Below, in pieces: positions 54,030-64,000 of a stretch of 64,000 bases of DNA (positions are counted from its first letter, which is position 1; each line of letters begins with the position of its first letter). This stretch comes from Agriotes lineatus (lineage: Eukaryota; Arthropoda; Insecta; Coleoptera; Elateridae). Below the pieces are notes generated by a model. It was not told the origin of the DNA and ran no database searches. It saw nothing but the letters and a program-made list of their open reading frames with translations. Both the position numbers and the translations under genes were made by a program. The stretch spans positions 173,076,015 through 173,140,014 of the forward strand of contig OW679195.1 of NCBI GenBank assembly GCA_940337035.1. Direction: 5' to 3'.

Positions 54030-55230
54030 TATCGCGCCCTATCCTCAATGGACGTTGGCTATCATACTGGCCCACTTAATTTTATTAACTGCTGTTCGGA
54101 ATAAATCTACTGATGTCATTCCTGTCCACTGCCTTATGTTGCGCAACCAAGATATTCTACATCGCCCAGGTCCTCTCTTGCCATCGAATTTACCCTGTAG
54201 CAAGCTGTATTTACTATTTCTCTTAATATGCCCAAAGCAAGAGAATTTTCTTTCCTTAACTGTTTGCATGATTTCTTTTTCCTTTCCTATGCGTTGGAGT
54301 ACGGTTTCATTCGATACATGGTATACCCAGGAGATTCTAAGCATGCGTCGATAACAGTACATTTCGAAGGCTTCTAGACGTTTACAGCTTGCATCAGTCA
54401 ATGTCCAAGCTTCGACGCCATACAACAGTATTGAAAAACGTAACATCTCAGTGTATGAATTAGAAGTTGAAGATTTATTTTCATGTTGCATAGTACATTT
54501 TTTATGAGGTTGAAGGCGGTTCTGGCTTTTCCAATTCTGATTTTTATTTCCTGTGATTGGTTCCAATTATTGTTCAAAGATATTCCCAGATATGTTATTG
54601 TTGTAACTGTTTGTAGTGGAGTACCATTGACATGGAATTGACCTGTGATGGTCTCATTCTTGCTGATTATCAAAACCTTTGTTTTATTTGTATTTAGCCG
54701 CATGTTATATGCTTCACTTATTCTTGCTACCTTCTCTATTAGTCTTTGAGTCCTTCAGCAGTATCGGCGAGTAGGACAGCATCATCTGCATATCTAAAGT
54801 TATTGATACGTACGCCATTTAGTAGAATGTCTTCTTCTTCCCCTTCATCAAGTGCTTCTTGGAATAGTTTTTCGGAATATATATTGAATAGCAGCGGAGA
54901 GAGCACGCAGCCCTGCCGAACACAATGACTGATCTCAAACGTTTCAGAGATGTTGTTTTCCACCCGAACACAAGCGTTCTGCTGCCAGTATAGGTTGGAT
55001 AATATTTGGATATCTTTATCATCTAGCCCAGATTGAAAAAGTAGGTCTATTAACTTGTTATGGCTCACTCTGTCGAAAGCCTTTTCGAAATCGATGAAGC
55101 AAGCGAAAATATTACAGTTGACGTGGAGTGCCCTTTGTATGAGCACATTTAAACTGACCTCGACCTATTCAACCACAAATGTTAAGATTTGGCTTGTCGG
55201 TCTTACATGCTTATATTCGTCTTCTTCATG
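54030..55230 (-). mobile_element. RTE-like LINE, 5' truncated, inside the Transib gene
   Basis: On the minus strand: 55146-54739 encodes reverse transcriptase with CFIDFEKAFDRVSHNKL (motif A), VRQGCVLSPLLFNIYSE (motif B) and FRYADDAVLLAD (catalytic YADD). Bases 54703-54398 give TNKTKVLIIS and ITYLGISLNNN. Bases 54566-54045 give the C-terminal part with LLYGVEAWTLTDAS, FEMYCYRRMLRISW and RGPGRCRISWLRNI. The 3' end is aagaagaag-like (near 54020-54035), as expected for RTE-type tails. One or two shifts are present (near 54740 and 54560). The 5' end is truncated. Confidence 0.85.
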
Positions 55231-55262
55231 TTGCCTATAGACTAGACCTAAAAGTGTGGAAA

Positions 55263-55319
55263 GTGAGTACCACAGAATATCACTGATGTCTCAAATTGAT
55301 CAATAAATAAATTTTACAG
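55263..55319 (+). other. 57-bp intron in the Transib transposase
   Basis: Donor ggaaa|gtgagt and acceptor ttttacag|gtatct. Joining the exons turns LKVWK into VSKESKDLL without a break. Confidence 0.65.
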
Positions 55320-56029
55320 GTATCTAAAGAAAGCAAAGACTTACTACAAAATAAAAAACGTAAACTTCAAAATAAGTTTCGGCAGAGAATGGGACTAGTC
55401 GTTGATATCCCTAAAGCAAGTTTAGGCATGATGGGAATACTGGAAGAAGATTTTTTGCTGATCCAAAATTGTCGTCTGAAATTACTGCTAAGCTGCAAAA
55501 TACTTGTTTATTAATACTACTTATTTACTTATTACGGTTGTTTTTAATTGTAGGCATCGATGAAGATCTAATTAAAAGATTTTCTGTCGTTTTGAAGACA
55601 ATCAATAGCAGTCACGAAATAAACACGGAGAAATTTGATAATTATTGTGTGGAAACAGCCCACAAATATGTGAGTTTGTATGGGTGGTACTACATGCCTT
55701 ATTCCGTCCATAAAGTCTTACTTCATGGAGCAGTAATTATAGAACATGCAGTATTGCCGACTGGAGAATTACCCGAAGAGGCACAAGAACCAAAAAAAAG
55801 ATTTGCGGCGCTTCAGGGAACACCACACCAGGAAAATCAGTGCTTTGATGATAAACGAAGATGTTTTCCACCGATTAATTTTGAGTTCTGATCCAAAATT
55901 AAGTTCATTTCTACAGGGCAAACAAAAACAGAAGATCACCGATGTTGATGTCCATCAATTGATTAAAATTTCTGAAGAAGATAAGTATGATTCTGACGAA
56001 GATGATGTTGACAAAGATGATGATTAGTA

Positions 56030-56496
56030 AAATCATTTCGATTGATATCTCATTCTACGCTATTAGGTATGTTTATATCATTTTAGAATGTAAATATTTT
56101 AATCAATTTGTATTTCTATAGCTTAATATTTTTTGTAATTAAATTTAAAAATTGTGCAATTGTTTCCATTTCTACATAATATTAAAACATTTAAACCTAT
56201 TCAAATAATTTGTAAGTTGCAAAATCGCGAAAAACAAAATTATTAACATATTATTATAATCAATGCATCGGATTTTTTTATTTCTACCTAATATTGAAAC
56301 ATAAACCCCTTAAAATAATTTTTGTTGCAAAATCGCGAAAAAATCTTTTTATTATTATTGTTATTTTTTAATATTATTATTATCAAAGCATTAATCTGTA
56401 TTTGTAGTCTTACACCACAATATTTTTAATTGAAAAATGCAATTCATTCACGAGATATGAATTTCGATCTACTTTTTTTGATTTTGAACCACTGTG
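56030..56496 (+). repeat. Transib 3' flank with direct repeats and an RSS-like heptamer
   Basis: Two diverged copies of a 75-bp unit (taatatt ... aaataatttg ... ttgcaaaatcgcgaaaaa) lie at about 56160-56240 and 56275-56345. At 56489-56496, ccactgtg is the reverse complement of CACAGTGG. It is preceded by a T-rich stretch that would be A-rich 12 bases inward from the heptamer. Transib ends and the RAG signal both start with a CAC-heptamer, so 56496 is a candidate right terminus. The left terminus was not found. Confidence 0.4.
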
Positions 56497-56979
56497 CAAC
56501 GGCCTAAGGGATGGTAAACAACAATAAAAATCATTGAGCGCCACCCGGTTTTATCGACATAAACGAAAATGCAAAGATGGACCCAGAGTGAAACCGGAAA
56601 ATCAAATGCGCCTACCTTCCAATTTTACACCTTGGCGAAATACAAAGCTCAACGGGAGTAGAATATAGATGTGCACAGCCTCATGACTCCCTACGCTGCA
56701 GCGACAAGCGTCATAACCTAACTGCTACGCTTAAACACTCAGGCTTCGCCGTACATTTATCTTTACACAGTATCTAACAGAACCTGAAAATAAGTATGCA
56801 CAAACTCGTAGGAAATTATAAGGCATCGTTCAATAAACCGTTCTATTGGTCTAAACACATGTAAATCAACTAGTACAGTAATAAACACAGTAATAAATGG
56901 ACTAACTCTATAACCCAGCTGGGGGACGCTGTAATTCTAATCGACTATACTACCTAGCTAACACACTGTTAAGTTAATC

Positions 56980-57210
56980 AGTTTTTACAGCCGGCCTCGA
57001 ATAGGATGGCTGTTCAGCAAATATGCACATTGATTATTAAGCCAACGAATGAGTGAATGAGTTTTTACAAGCGGCCTCGGTGAAGGCTACACTGAGTCAG
57101 CAAATAAGCACATAAATTATAAGTGAACAACTGAATGAATTTGGTGTACAAGCGGCCTCGGAGAAGGCGGTAGTGAGTCAGCCAATAAGCACATAAAAGT
57201 TAATTAGTTG
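56980..57210. repeat. three tandem copies of a 78-bp unit
   Basis: Units start near 56985, 57062 and 57143. Each contains acaagcggcctcgg (or agccggcctcga), a variant of gagtcagcaaataagcacat, and gaatga. The copies are about 75-85% alike. Repeats like this are common in retroelement leaders. Confidence 0.7.
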
Positions 57211-57219
57211 CTACTTACT

Positions 57220-57990
57220 ATACACGCTACCTGATTGGTTTAGCCGGGCGTTTGCGCGTGATGGTCGGAGAACTCATCATTGCAACGGACGGACTTCAGG
57301 CGTAAGCGTGGGCGTCGTGCGGTCCAAAAGATTTCTCCCAAGTGGTAGGGTCTGGTGTTAATCCCTCGCGGGAAAACGGAACGGTAAACTGGCGAGATCG
57401 AAGTATTGGTCCGCTATGCAGATTAGATCCCAAAGTTCTCGGAAAGAAAGCCTCTTGCGGCCCACGGAAATTTGCAGAAACGGCGGTCATACAAACAAAC
57501 CAGTACACACACTGTCACTCAAAACAAACACCACTTATCGCCTCAGCGGCCCGTGAAGGACTACAACAACAAACACGGCTGTAACAGCATGTAAACAACG
57601 GCCAAATCAATGGAAACGATCAAAGTCAAACTTTGCTGTAACAGCACAAAAACAACGGGCCGGCCACGCACTAAGGCGTGGACGGCAGCAAAGCCACGCT
57701 CTCGAAGAACCGCCTGTAACTCCAGCCGGAAAACAACTGACCACTCAAACCGAAGCCACGCTAACGTTTTTTGTGCCAAACGCCTCTGTCGCGCCACCAA
57801 CTACAGCCAATGACGACCAAGAAGAAGCCCGCCGCTAACTCGATTCGACGAAAGAGTGCGATGGAAGTTAAAATTCTTTAGGAAAATATCTCGCTTGCTC
57901 CAATAGACTGCGTTTTAAATTTGATCTAAACAAGCGCGCTTAAACGTGACGAAACAAATGCAGCTGCAATAAAGACGGCTAGAGGTTAGA
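57220..57990. other. GC-richer segment, unidentified
   Basis: Composition is about half GC, unlike the surroundings. A 28-base word (gctgtaacagcatgtaaaca then acggcc, varied in the second copy) occurs at 57578 and 57633. Open frames on both strands (57342-57584, 57561-57800, 57610-57813) have no recognisable domain. With the tandem units just upstream, it may be a retroelement leader or a host first exon. No call is made. Confidence 0.25.
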
Positions 57991-58322
57991 GCGGTTTCGC
58001 TGAACCTTCTAGAAAAAAAAGTTGCGCGCGTGTCAAATCTTTAGAATTTTTAGATACAGTTAGCTGAAGTATATCACGTGAAAATATGACCGAAAAGAAA
58101 CCTATATCCAAGCGAAATCGTAATCTTTGTACCAAAAATACTCCAAATGGTACTCCAAATGGTCGCATAATTATCGAATTTAAAAATGGCCTGACAGCTT
58201 CGATCTGGTGGCTCCCATGCGTCCGGAAAACAAACGTTTATCGTACAGTTACCTAATATTCACGAAATATGACTGATGAAATATAAGTAAAAAAAGTTTC
58301 TTTCAGAATAAAAAAATCTTGG

Positions 58323-58380
58323 ATGACTTAGTTGTTATGGCATGACGTAGTTGTTATGGTATGACTTAGTTGTTATGGTA
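58323..58380. repeat. 20-bp tandem repeat, three copies
   Basis: The unit atgacttagttgttatggt is repeated with one-base changes. From 58380 to 59530 nothing else is recognised. Confidence 0.7.
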
Positions 58381-59540
58381 GAGCCATGACTTCTTAGGAC
58401 CATGTAGCGAGCCTCCACTGATGATAACGATTGATCCTTTATTTTATATTTGAACTACTGCCATTCTACTGTTGTATTATTCAGAAGCTAACTGCTATTT
58501 TACCAGTTGCATGAGTTAAGACTTGGTTTTATAATTTATTTTGTTACAAGTGTAGGTTATTACACGTAAAATAGGGTTTACATTTTTTTTTCTTCAAAAA
58601 TGTCGCTGTTAGCTTTCCTACGTCTGTTGATGATCCCTTTCTATCGTATTTCTCAATTTACCAGTCTGCAATTTGTACGCATTCGACCTTAAATTCGCAA
58701 TATCCACTAAAGTTGGTTCTATTACACAGTATTTGAAAGTTTTCTTGTTACTTCACTGCTACTTTTCACTATTATTTTACTGTTTTTACACTTTCGTGTT
58801 TTCAACGCAATGAACCTCAGATTTGTTAAGCAATTTATATCGGTGTTTTCTACACGCGCTCGGGTTTTCTCTTCCGCATCATTTAATAACATTTTCTAAT
58901 CAATTAAAAGAAACTACGGTGGAATTTTTCCAGTAATGACACGCTATAATTTAAGAAGATAACAAAACAGTTTTTCTAAGCGAAGTACAGTTTGTGAGGT
59001 TGCGAATGTAAATTAAATTTCAAGTCGTAAATACTTACTTTATTACCAAGGTTGAGTCTGTATGCCACAAAAACTTTACAAAATTAAGTAAAACACAAGA
59101 ACACCGTCAATAGTGAAAATATGACGCCGTAAACAATCAGTACTGAAATATAGACTAAATTGCACAATTGCTCTTAGCTATCACTTACACGTAAAGGTTC
59201 ATTTATATTTATTTACACTTATTGAACCGACTCTGATATTAGCAGTGCAATGCTGTTGAGCATAATGTGTATCACTGTTATCAAATTTTATAATTTTAGC
59301 GGTAGAGTATCTTGATATATCCTGCGATTTTATGGAAGAAATATGAATATATTATCTAAAAATGGTTTTTTTAAGTAAATAATTTTTTCCTTTTCCCCAT
59401 TTCCTTAATTGTTTATTAACAACATGAATAACCAGGTGGTAGCTTGAAATGATCTATACGGTGATATTTTTTATGGGTTATGTTTTCTTTGCCTTTGCTT
59501 TTTTGTAAAGTAGCACTGATTTCGGTACTGATTTGTGTTG

Positions 59541-59575
59541 TACAGTTGCGGCCAATAAAAAATGGGACAACTCTT
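59541..59575. repeat. single Tc1-like terminal sequence
   Basis: The word tacagttgcggccaataaaa followed by aatgggacaac has the form of a Tc1-type terminal repeat starting after TA. No inverted partner was found before 61000, so it is an isolated or truncated end. Confidence 0.35.
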
Positions 59576-59599
59576 ACAACAGATTTTTGTCCCAATTCT

Positions 59600-62500
59600 A
59601 ACTGCTTGAATTTGTTTTATTAATATGTCATATTGCAACATTGAATAACTTAAATATGACAAAAAATTCCATATTAGAAATAATTCGACAAAGTAATTAT
59701 GCAGCATATAAATGCAGTGAGGAAAGGTGGAATAATCGCGAAAATAGACGTAACAGTCCCATTAATAATAATTAATACAAAATTAAACATAAATGAAACA
59801 ACAAGCAACCAAACTTATTTTTATTGAATAAAGTGTTGGAAGTGATGTGAGAAAATGGTAAGAAGAGAAAATAAATTTTATTTTCTTAAAAACGAAGAAC
59901 TTAAGATCATATGTTTATATACGTCATGAAATCGCCCGGAGAATCAAGAATTGCTCAAGTTATAGACAGTACTTACTATACAAACGTTCCAATTGCGTTA
60001 ACCAAGAGTGATTGATAACTCATAGAATTATTTTTATTGTTACAGTAATAAATTCAGACATGTCGCACAATGTCCCAAAACCTTGATGCACTTGTTTGCA
60101 GACAGACGGTTGGCCTTAGGTGTGTAAAACGTACCCTACTTTTGCTGGAGAAGCATTGTTACAGAATGTCCATTTACTTTTCACTCTCAAATATTATTGG
60201 ACGACATTTTGAGAGCAAATTTTTATTGTAGCCAGTTTAGTAAACGCGGAAATGTATCAATAAAAATGCCGTTTTGCTTTAGTCAAAATGTGGAGTCATT
60301 AATTCTTCGATGTTGACCAAAAAAGGAACCATATCATTTTCAAGTTATTCAGAAGGCGTAGTGTTACATTCCTGACATTTTTAACTTCAATTAAATATGT
60401 TTGAAGAAGTCTCAACTTCGATCACGGATACTGTTTATTTGAGCTTGAGATATTGTACAGAACATTCAAATGTATCAAAACCAAAGTGACGACTTAAATT
60501 CTTTATATTCGTGGCAGAAACATTTATAACTAGTAGTAGTAAGTAATTATTTTTAGATTAAGTTTAAATTGAATATGCTGTTCTGTCTCTATTTTTCGGT
60601 AAATTCTTGGCATTTCAATCGTTTCTGTCTGGCTTTTACTAACGAGATTATAATAAAAATGCGATCAATTAACCAGTGCACAGACAACTTTTGTATATTT
60701 AACTAGACTACTGAATCAGTTTCAGGTTCCGGTGATATTTAAATAAGATTAGAGATAAATTTCAGAAGTGCCAATTAATGATAACGATGACCAGCCTTGA
60801 AATTTCGCCGATGTAGGCCACGAAATAGGGCAGAGTTTTTATGTCTGTGGGAAGGTTAATGTGATGGGCATGGTTGTCATGGGTAATTAAAAATTAACAT
60901 ACCCAAATCTGGCTTCTAGTGCATACCCTTGGCATTTACTGCAGCCAGATCATACCATTTGGCCGTTTAAATGAAAATCTCCAGTAACTAATCAAGTGGA
61001 AACTACATCTGAGCGAGTTTTTATAAGTTTTAGGTAGGTCAGAGAATTTACTTTTCTATTAAAAAACTAGAATGCATTAATTAAAATTTATAATTTTGAA
61101 TTGGTTATCTCATGCCTTGAGAGTGAAATTTGGAATACACTCTTGCGACATATAATAATAGAACTTCATCAAAATGCAATTAATCAGCTAAACGTAAACT
61201 TTCAAGGATTTAATTTTTATTCCACATTCTATTTTATATCAAGTTACTTTCATACAAACCTTCTAATAGGTTTCACGTCGAGTGATATTTATAATTCTGC
61301 TTATAATTTTTTATTTGAAAGATCAGTTTTTGCTGCTGTCATGCAGAACCCCATATAGTAACAGAATAGTAGTAGTAAATGGCGATTGTACTATCATTCT
61401 TCCACTTAGCAACAACTTGTTAAGTTCTAGAGATTTATGTGCTTGCTAATTTTATTGTCTCCATTTTAACATATAGTTTTAACGTTTTTTATGATAAATA
61501 CGTTTAGTGGGATAGTCCGTTTTTTCTTCTTCCTTAGTGTACAGAATAATTAGGCACTTCTTATAAATGTCACATTAGAATACAAAAAATGGGGCCAAAA
61601 GCAAATCATTATATAATATGAATGACATGACAGCTTAAGCGTTGAATTTCAATATAATGGAACTAGTAAAGAACACCGGAAGAAAAAATGTTACTCCTGT
61701 CAGGTACACGAAAATTATATGTTTAGTAATTGCATAAATATGTGGTTCATAAATATGAATTGGCATATTAGAACGAGGGAGTAGGGTAGAAATAATCAAC
61801 AGCATTGGATATTTAGTGATTTCATAAACATGGTTACTTTGCACGCAAAAATAAAATGTTGCCATTTAAGTAACGTTTGCCTATATATAAAATTATATCA
61901 TACGTAATTAGTTTCTGTGTTGGCTTATAACAAAGAAATTAAATGTTGAAATTTGCCATTAGCTAAGGTTTCTGTCAACATTAATGATCTTTAAAAAGGA
62001 AATATATTTTAGTGATTATAGTAATAAATCTTTAGAGCGCAAAAACGCAAATGGAGAGAAATTAATATTTTTATATAGGTTGTAAACGGAAATGTCATAC
62101 ATATGGAAATTGCATTGTTAAATATTACGAAGTATCGATCTGTGATATCTATAATCATGTTAGATAGCAACGTTGTTGCTTTTACAATGCCAACGGTCAA
62201 TTAAAATTTGTTACGTAAAATAAATTTGAAGAAAGGGACATTTTTATAAACAGTTATTCATTTTATGAAACATATTTGCTGAGAACTAATAATATTTTAA
62301 AGATAAATTTGGCTAAATGTCAAAACAAACAGAATATTTGTACTGTCATGTTGACAAAGCACTCGTCATAATATTTTATTCGGGTCAAAAGTAGAGTTGA
62401 TGCTTTGTAATTTTTCCTACGTACGAAATTTTCGTTTACATCCTGCATATTGGTTTACACATGGATTGTGATAGCTATTGATAAGAGTGCTTCTAAATCA

Positions 62501-62810
62501 TTATTTATTTTATTAAATTTTGACAGTTTAAAGTGGCATTATTAACTCCATAACAACCTTCATAAACAGTCTGTGATTCACAAGTGAAATAAAAGTGTTT
62601 TAATTCACTAGAGAATTAAAAAAGTTTCAATGAAGAACAACACATTTTTATTATTTCTGCAAATATTTACATTCAATTATTGTTTCTCTTTGTAGTGTGT
62701 AATATATAATTACTAAAATTTAGATCAAATCGACGATGAATGGCAAATTTATATCTTAATTTAAATATTTTTTTATTTTTTATTCAAAATTTCGTCAAAA
62801 TTTAATAAAA
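59600..62810. other. AT-rich interval, nothing recognised
   Basis: No gene, hairpin or repeat family could be supported. Frames at 61101-61358, 61635-61865 and 62009-62200 have ordinary AT-rich composition and no domain. Confidence 0.4.
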
Positions 62811-62815
62811 ACATA

Positions 62816-63938
62816 CAGGGTGATTCATTAGCCTCTTTACAAACTTTGACGTAAAAAAGCAGATTTAATTTCATGAAGAAATGTTCATATAAACGTATAT
62901 CCTATCTTTCTTCGTTTAGAAGTTATAGCGCTTTTAACATTTTTTCTCTTTCACCACTAATAAGTAATCATAATTTAAAGAAATCAAAAACATTTATTGT
63001 AACAAACACAAAGCAAAATTTATCTACAGTAAATGTTCAAAAATTGTTCATTTTCCTGAATACATAATTGGCAACGACGAATTAAATTCTCTTGCACGCG
63101 TAATAAATTCATGTTATTTCTAATACAAATTGTAGCATCTTAAATCCTCTGCAATAACTGATTGCGATCATTTATTTCCACGGCATAAAGAAGTTGCTTG
63201 AAGTGAGCCCATAAATAAAAATCGCAAGGGGTCAGGTCGGGTGCTCTAGGTGGCTGTAGTAAAGGACCGCCGTTACCAATCCATTTATTTGGGAAATGGG
63301 CGCCACCATGCTGATACCACATATATTGTAGCAGATGCAGTGGAACATCATCCAGAAGATGAAACAATGTGCTGTTCAAAAAGTTATGGCACCTCTCTGC
63401 ATTTAAATGTCCATTAAATACATTTATAAGTAATATGTTATTAAATAAGTCACCCCAAACATTTACACTAAATCTCTGCTGGAAATTTCGCGGAAATTCT
63501 GCTCGCATGTGGATTGTTCAAAGACCAAATATGGTCATTATGGAAATTATTAATACTGTCTCTTAAAAACTGGATTCATCTGACCATAGAATTTTTGAAA
63601 TAAAGTTGTTATCTTGGACGTGTTGTAAAATTCAGTGACAAAAATTTAATCGCAGTTCAGCATCTCCGTGATGCAATACAAATTTTAACAAATAGGTGAT
63701 TTTTTAAAATGACTGTTACTAAATTTTGTTTTGCTACATCATGACTACTACGATTTTTCAACTTAAACATTTTGTTTTGCTATGTTATGACTACTACAAG
63801 TTTTCAACTTAAACATTTTATAAGTGCTATAACTTCTGAACAAAGAAATATAGGCATACGTTTATATGAACGTTTCTTCATTAAATTAAATCTACTTTTC
63901 ATTGCCAAAATTTATAAAGAGGCTAATTAATCACACTG
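62816..63938 (-). mobile_element. mariner-like element with long inverted ends
   Basis: TA at 62814-62815 and 63939-63940. Ends cagggtgattcattagcctc (left) and gaggctaattaatcacactg (right) pair with few mismatches. Pairing continues for about 110 bases, through gaaatgttcatataaacgta and its complement, to agttatagcgctt/aagtgctataact. It encloses the transposase fragment below. Confidence 0.85.
63140..63508 (-). pseudogene. mariner-like DDE transposase, C-terminal part
   Basis: The 122-residue frame covers the second half of the catalytic domain: SVNVWGDL, FNGHLNAERCHNFLN, LLQYMWYQHGGAH, WIGNGGPLLQPPRAPDLTPC and DFYLWAHFKQLLY. The second catalytic aspartate, normally in H-D-G-A, is replaced here (QHGGAH), so the protein is dead. 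The third acidic residue is kept in PDLTPCDF. The N-terminal DNA-binding half (63510-63720) is not readable. Confidence 0.8.
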
Positions 63939-64000
63939 TATACACCACGTGAATTAAGCATTTATTAACTCAAATATATGATCTCACTCGCACTACGTGC

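Larger units (their letters stand above)
52914..56025 (+). pseudogene. Transib (RAG1-like) transposase, decayed, with introns and a nested LINE
   Basis: Transib transposases are the relatives of vertebrate RAG1. Segments in order: 52914-53177 with GYGRPSKQFNDCSDVVKRRK; 53180-53350 with EEALSLVISLSLTKHQY and, shifted, FYPSYHGVLDMKK; 53440-53740 with CKWGFDGSSGYTTYK (first catalytic D) and VTSVVPLRL; 53690-53861 with a shift and TMVDGK (second catalytic D); 53922-54030 with MRCYICNAPISHFND (zinc Cys pair). A minus-strand LINE then interrupts. After it come LHVAYRLDLKVWK, an intron (55263-55319), NKKRKLQNKFRQRMGLVVDI, 55550-55891 with GIDEDLIKRFSVVLKTI, YGWYYMPYSVHKVLLHGA and LPEEAQE (catalytic E), then 55746-56025 with REHHTRKISAL and an acidic tail. 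All three catalytic acids survive, but the frame is broken at least five times. Confidence 0.8.

Noticed and set aside
58086..58256. 56-residue frame starting MTEKKPISKRNRN with a doubled NTPNGTPNG
   Set aside because: It has a plausible start and stop but no homology I can recognise and no splice or promoter context; too weak to call.

Overview
The window looks like AT-rich intergenic DNA from an insect nuclear genome. Three things point that way: an errantivirus-like Ty3/gypsy element with a degenerate envelope, short introns inside transposase genes, and the mix of Tc1/mariner, hAT, Transib, CR1-like, RTE-like and Penelope-like elements. I suspect a beetle, but that is a weak guess. I found no convincing intact host gene. 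Almost every recognisable coding stretch belongs to a mobile element, and nearly all are broken by frameshifts, stops, deletions or nested insertions.

Layout. 0-3 kb: an AT-rich repeat, a tRNA-derived SINE and several perfect or near-perfect palindromes, one 795 bp long. 3-5.2 kb: a Penelope-like element (reverse transcriptase plus GIY-YIG nuclease) with inverted terminal segments and a hammerhead-like motif. 5.5-10 kb: TA-flanked palindromic MITEs, a duplicated repeat and a CR1-like LINE tail. 10.2-11.4 kb: a decayed DDE transposase. 13.2-14.7 kb: a foldback element with a 9-bp target duplication. 15.6-17.1 kb: two nested hAT elements, each with an exact 8-bp duplication. 20.9-23.1 kb: a hAT transposase with a MITE in its 3' part. 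23.6-29.5 kb: a 5.9-kb element with long terminal inverted repeats and a Cys-rich protein of unknown class. It is split by a 3.6-kb Ty3/gypsy retrotransposon that has lost its reverse transcriptase. 30.9-38.5 kb: an errantivirus-like element on the minus strand, itself carrying a palindromic MITE and a Penelope fragment that holds a third palindromic MITE. 40.3-43.7 kb: TA-flanked foldback MITEs and a tRNA-Glu-like sequence. 45.4-49.6 kb: a CR1-like LINE interrupted by a composite DNA transposon. 50.6-51.6 kb: satellite-like DNA. 52.4-56.5 kb: an RTE-like LINE end, then a decayed Transib (RAG1-like) transposase with another LINE inside it. 57-58 kb: tandem repeats and an unidentified GC-richer segment. 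58-62.8 kb: almost featureless AT-rich DNA. 62.8-63.9 kb: a mariner-like element.

The genes do not form a pathway. The window is a stratified record of insertions into insertions. Its most unusual feature is the density of hairpin-forming DNA. Three TA-flanked palindromes have different outer arms but the same inner core at or near their centre, which suggests an element that either prefers palindrome centres or duplicates its flanks in inverted order.
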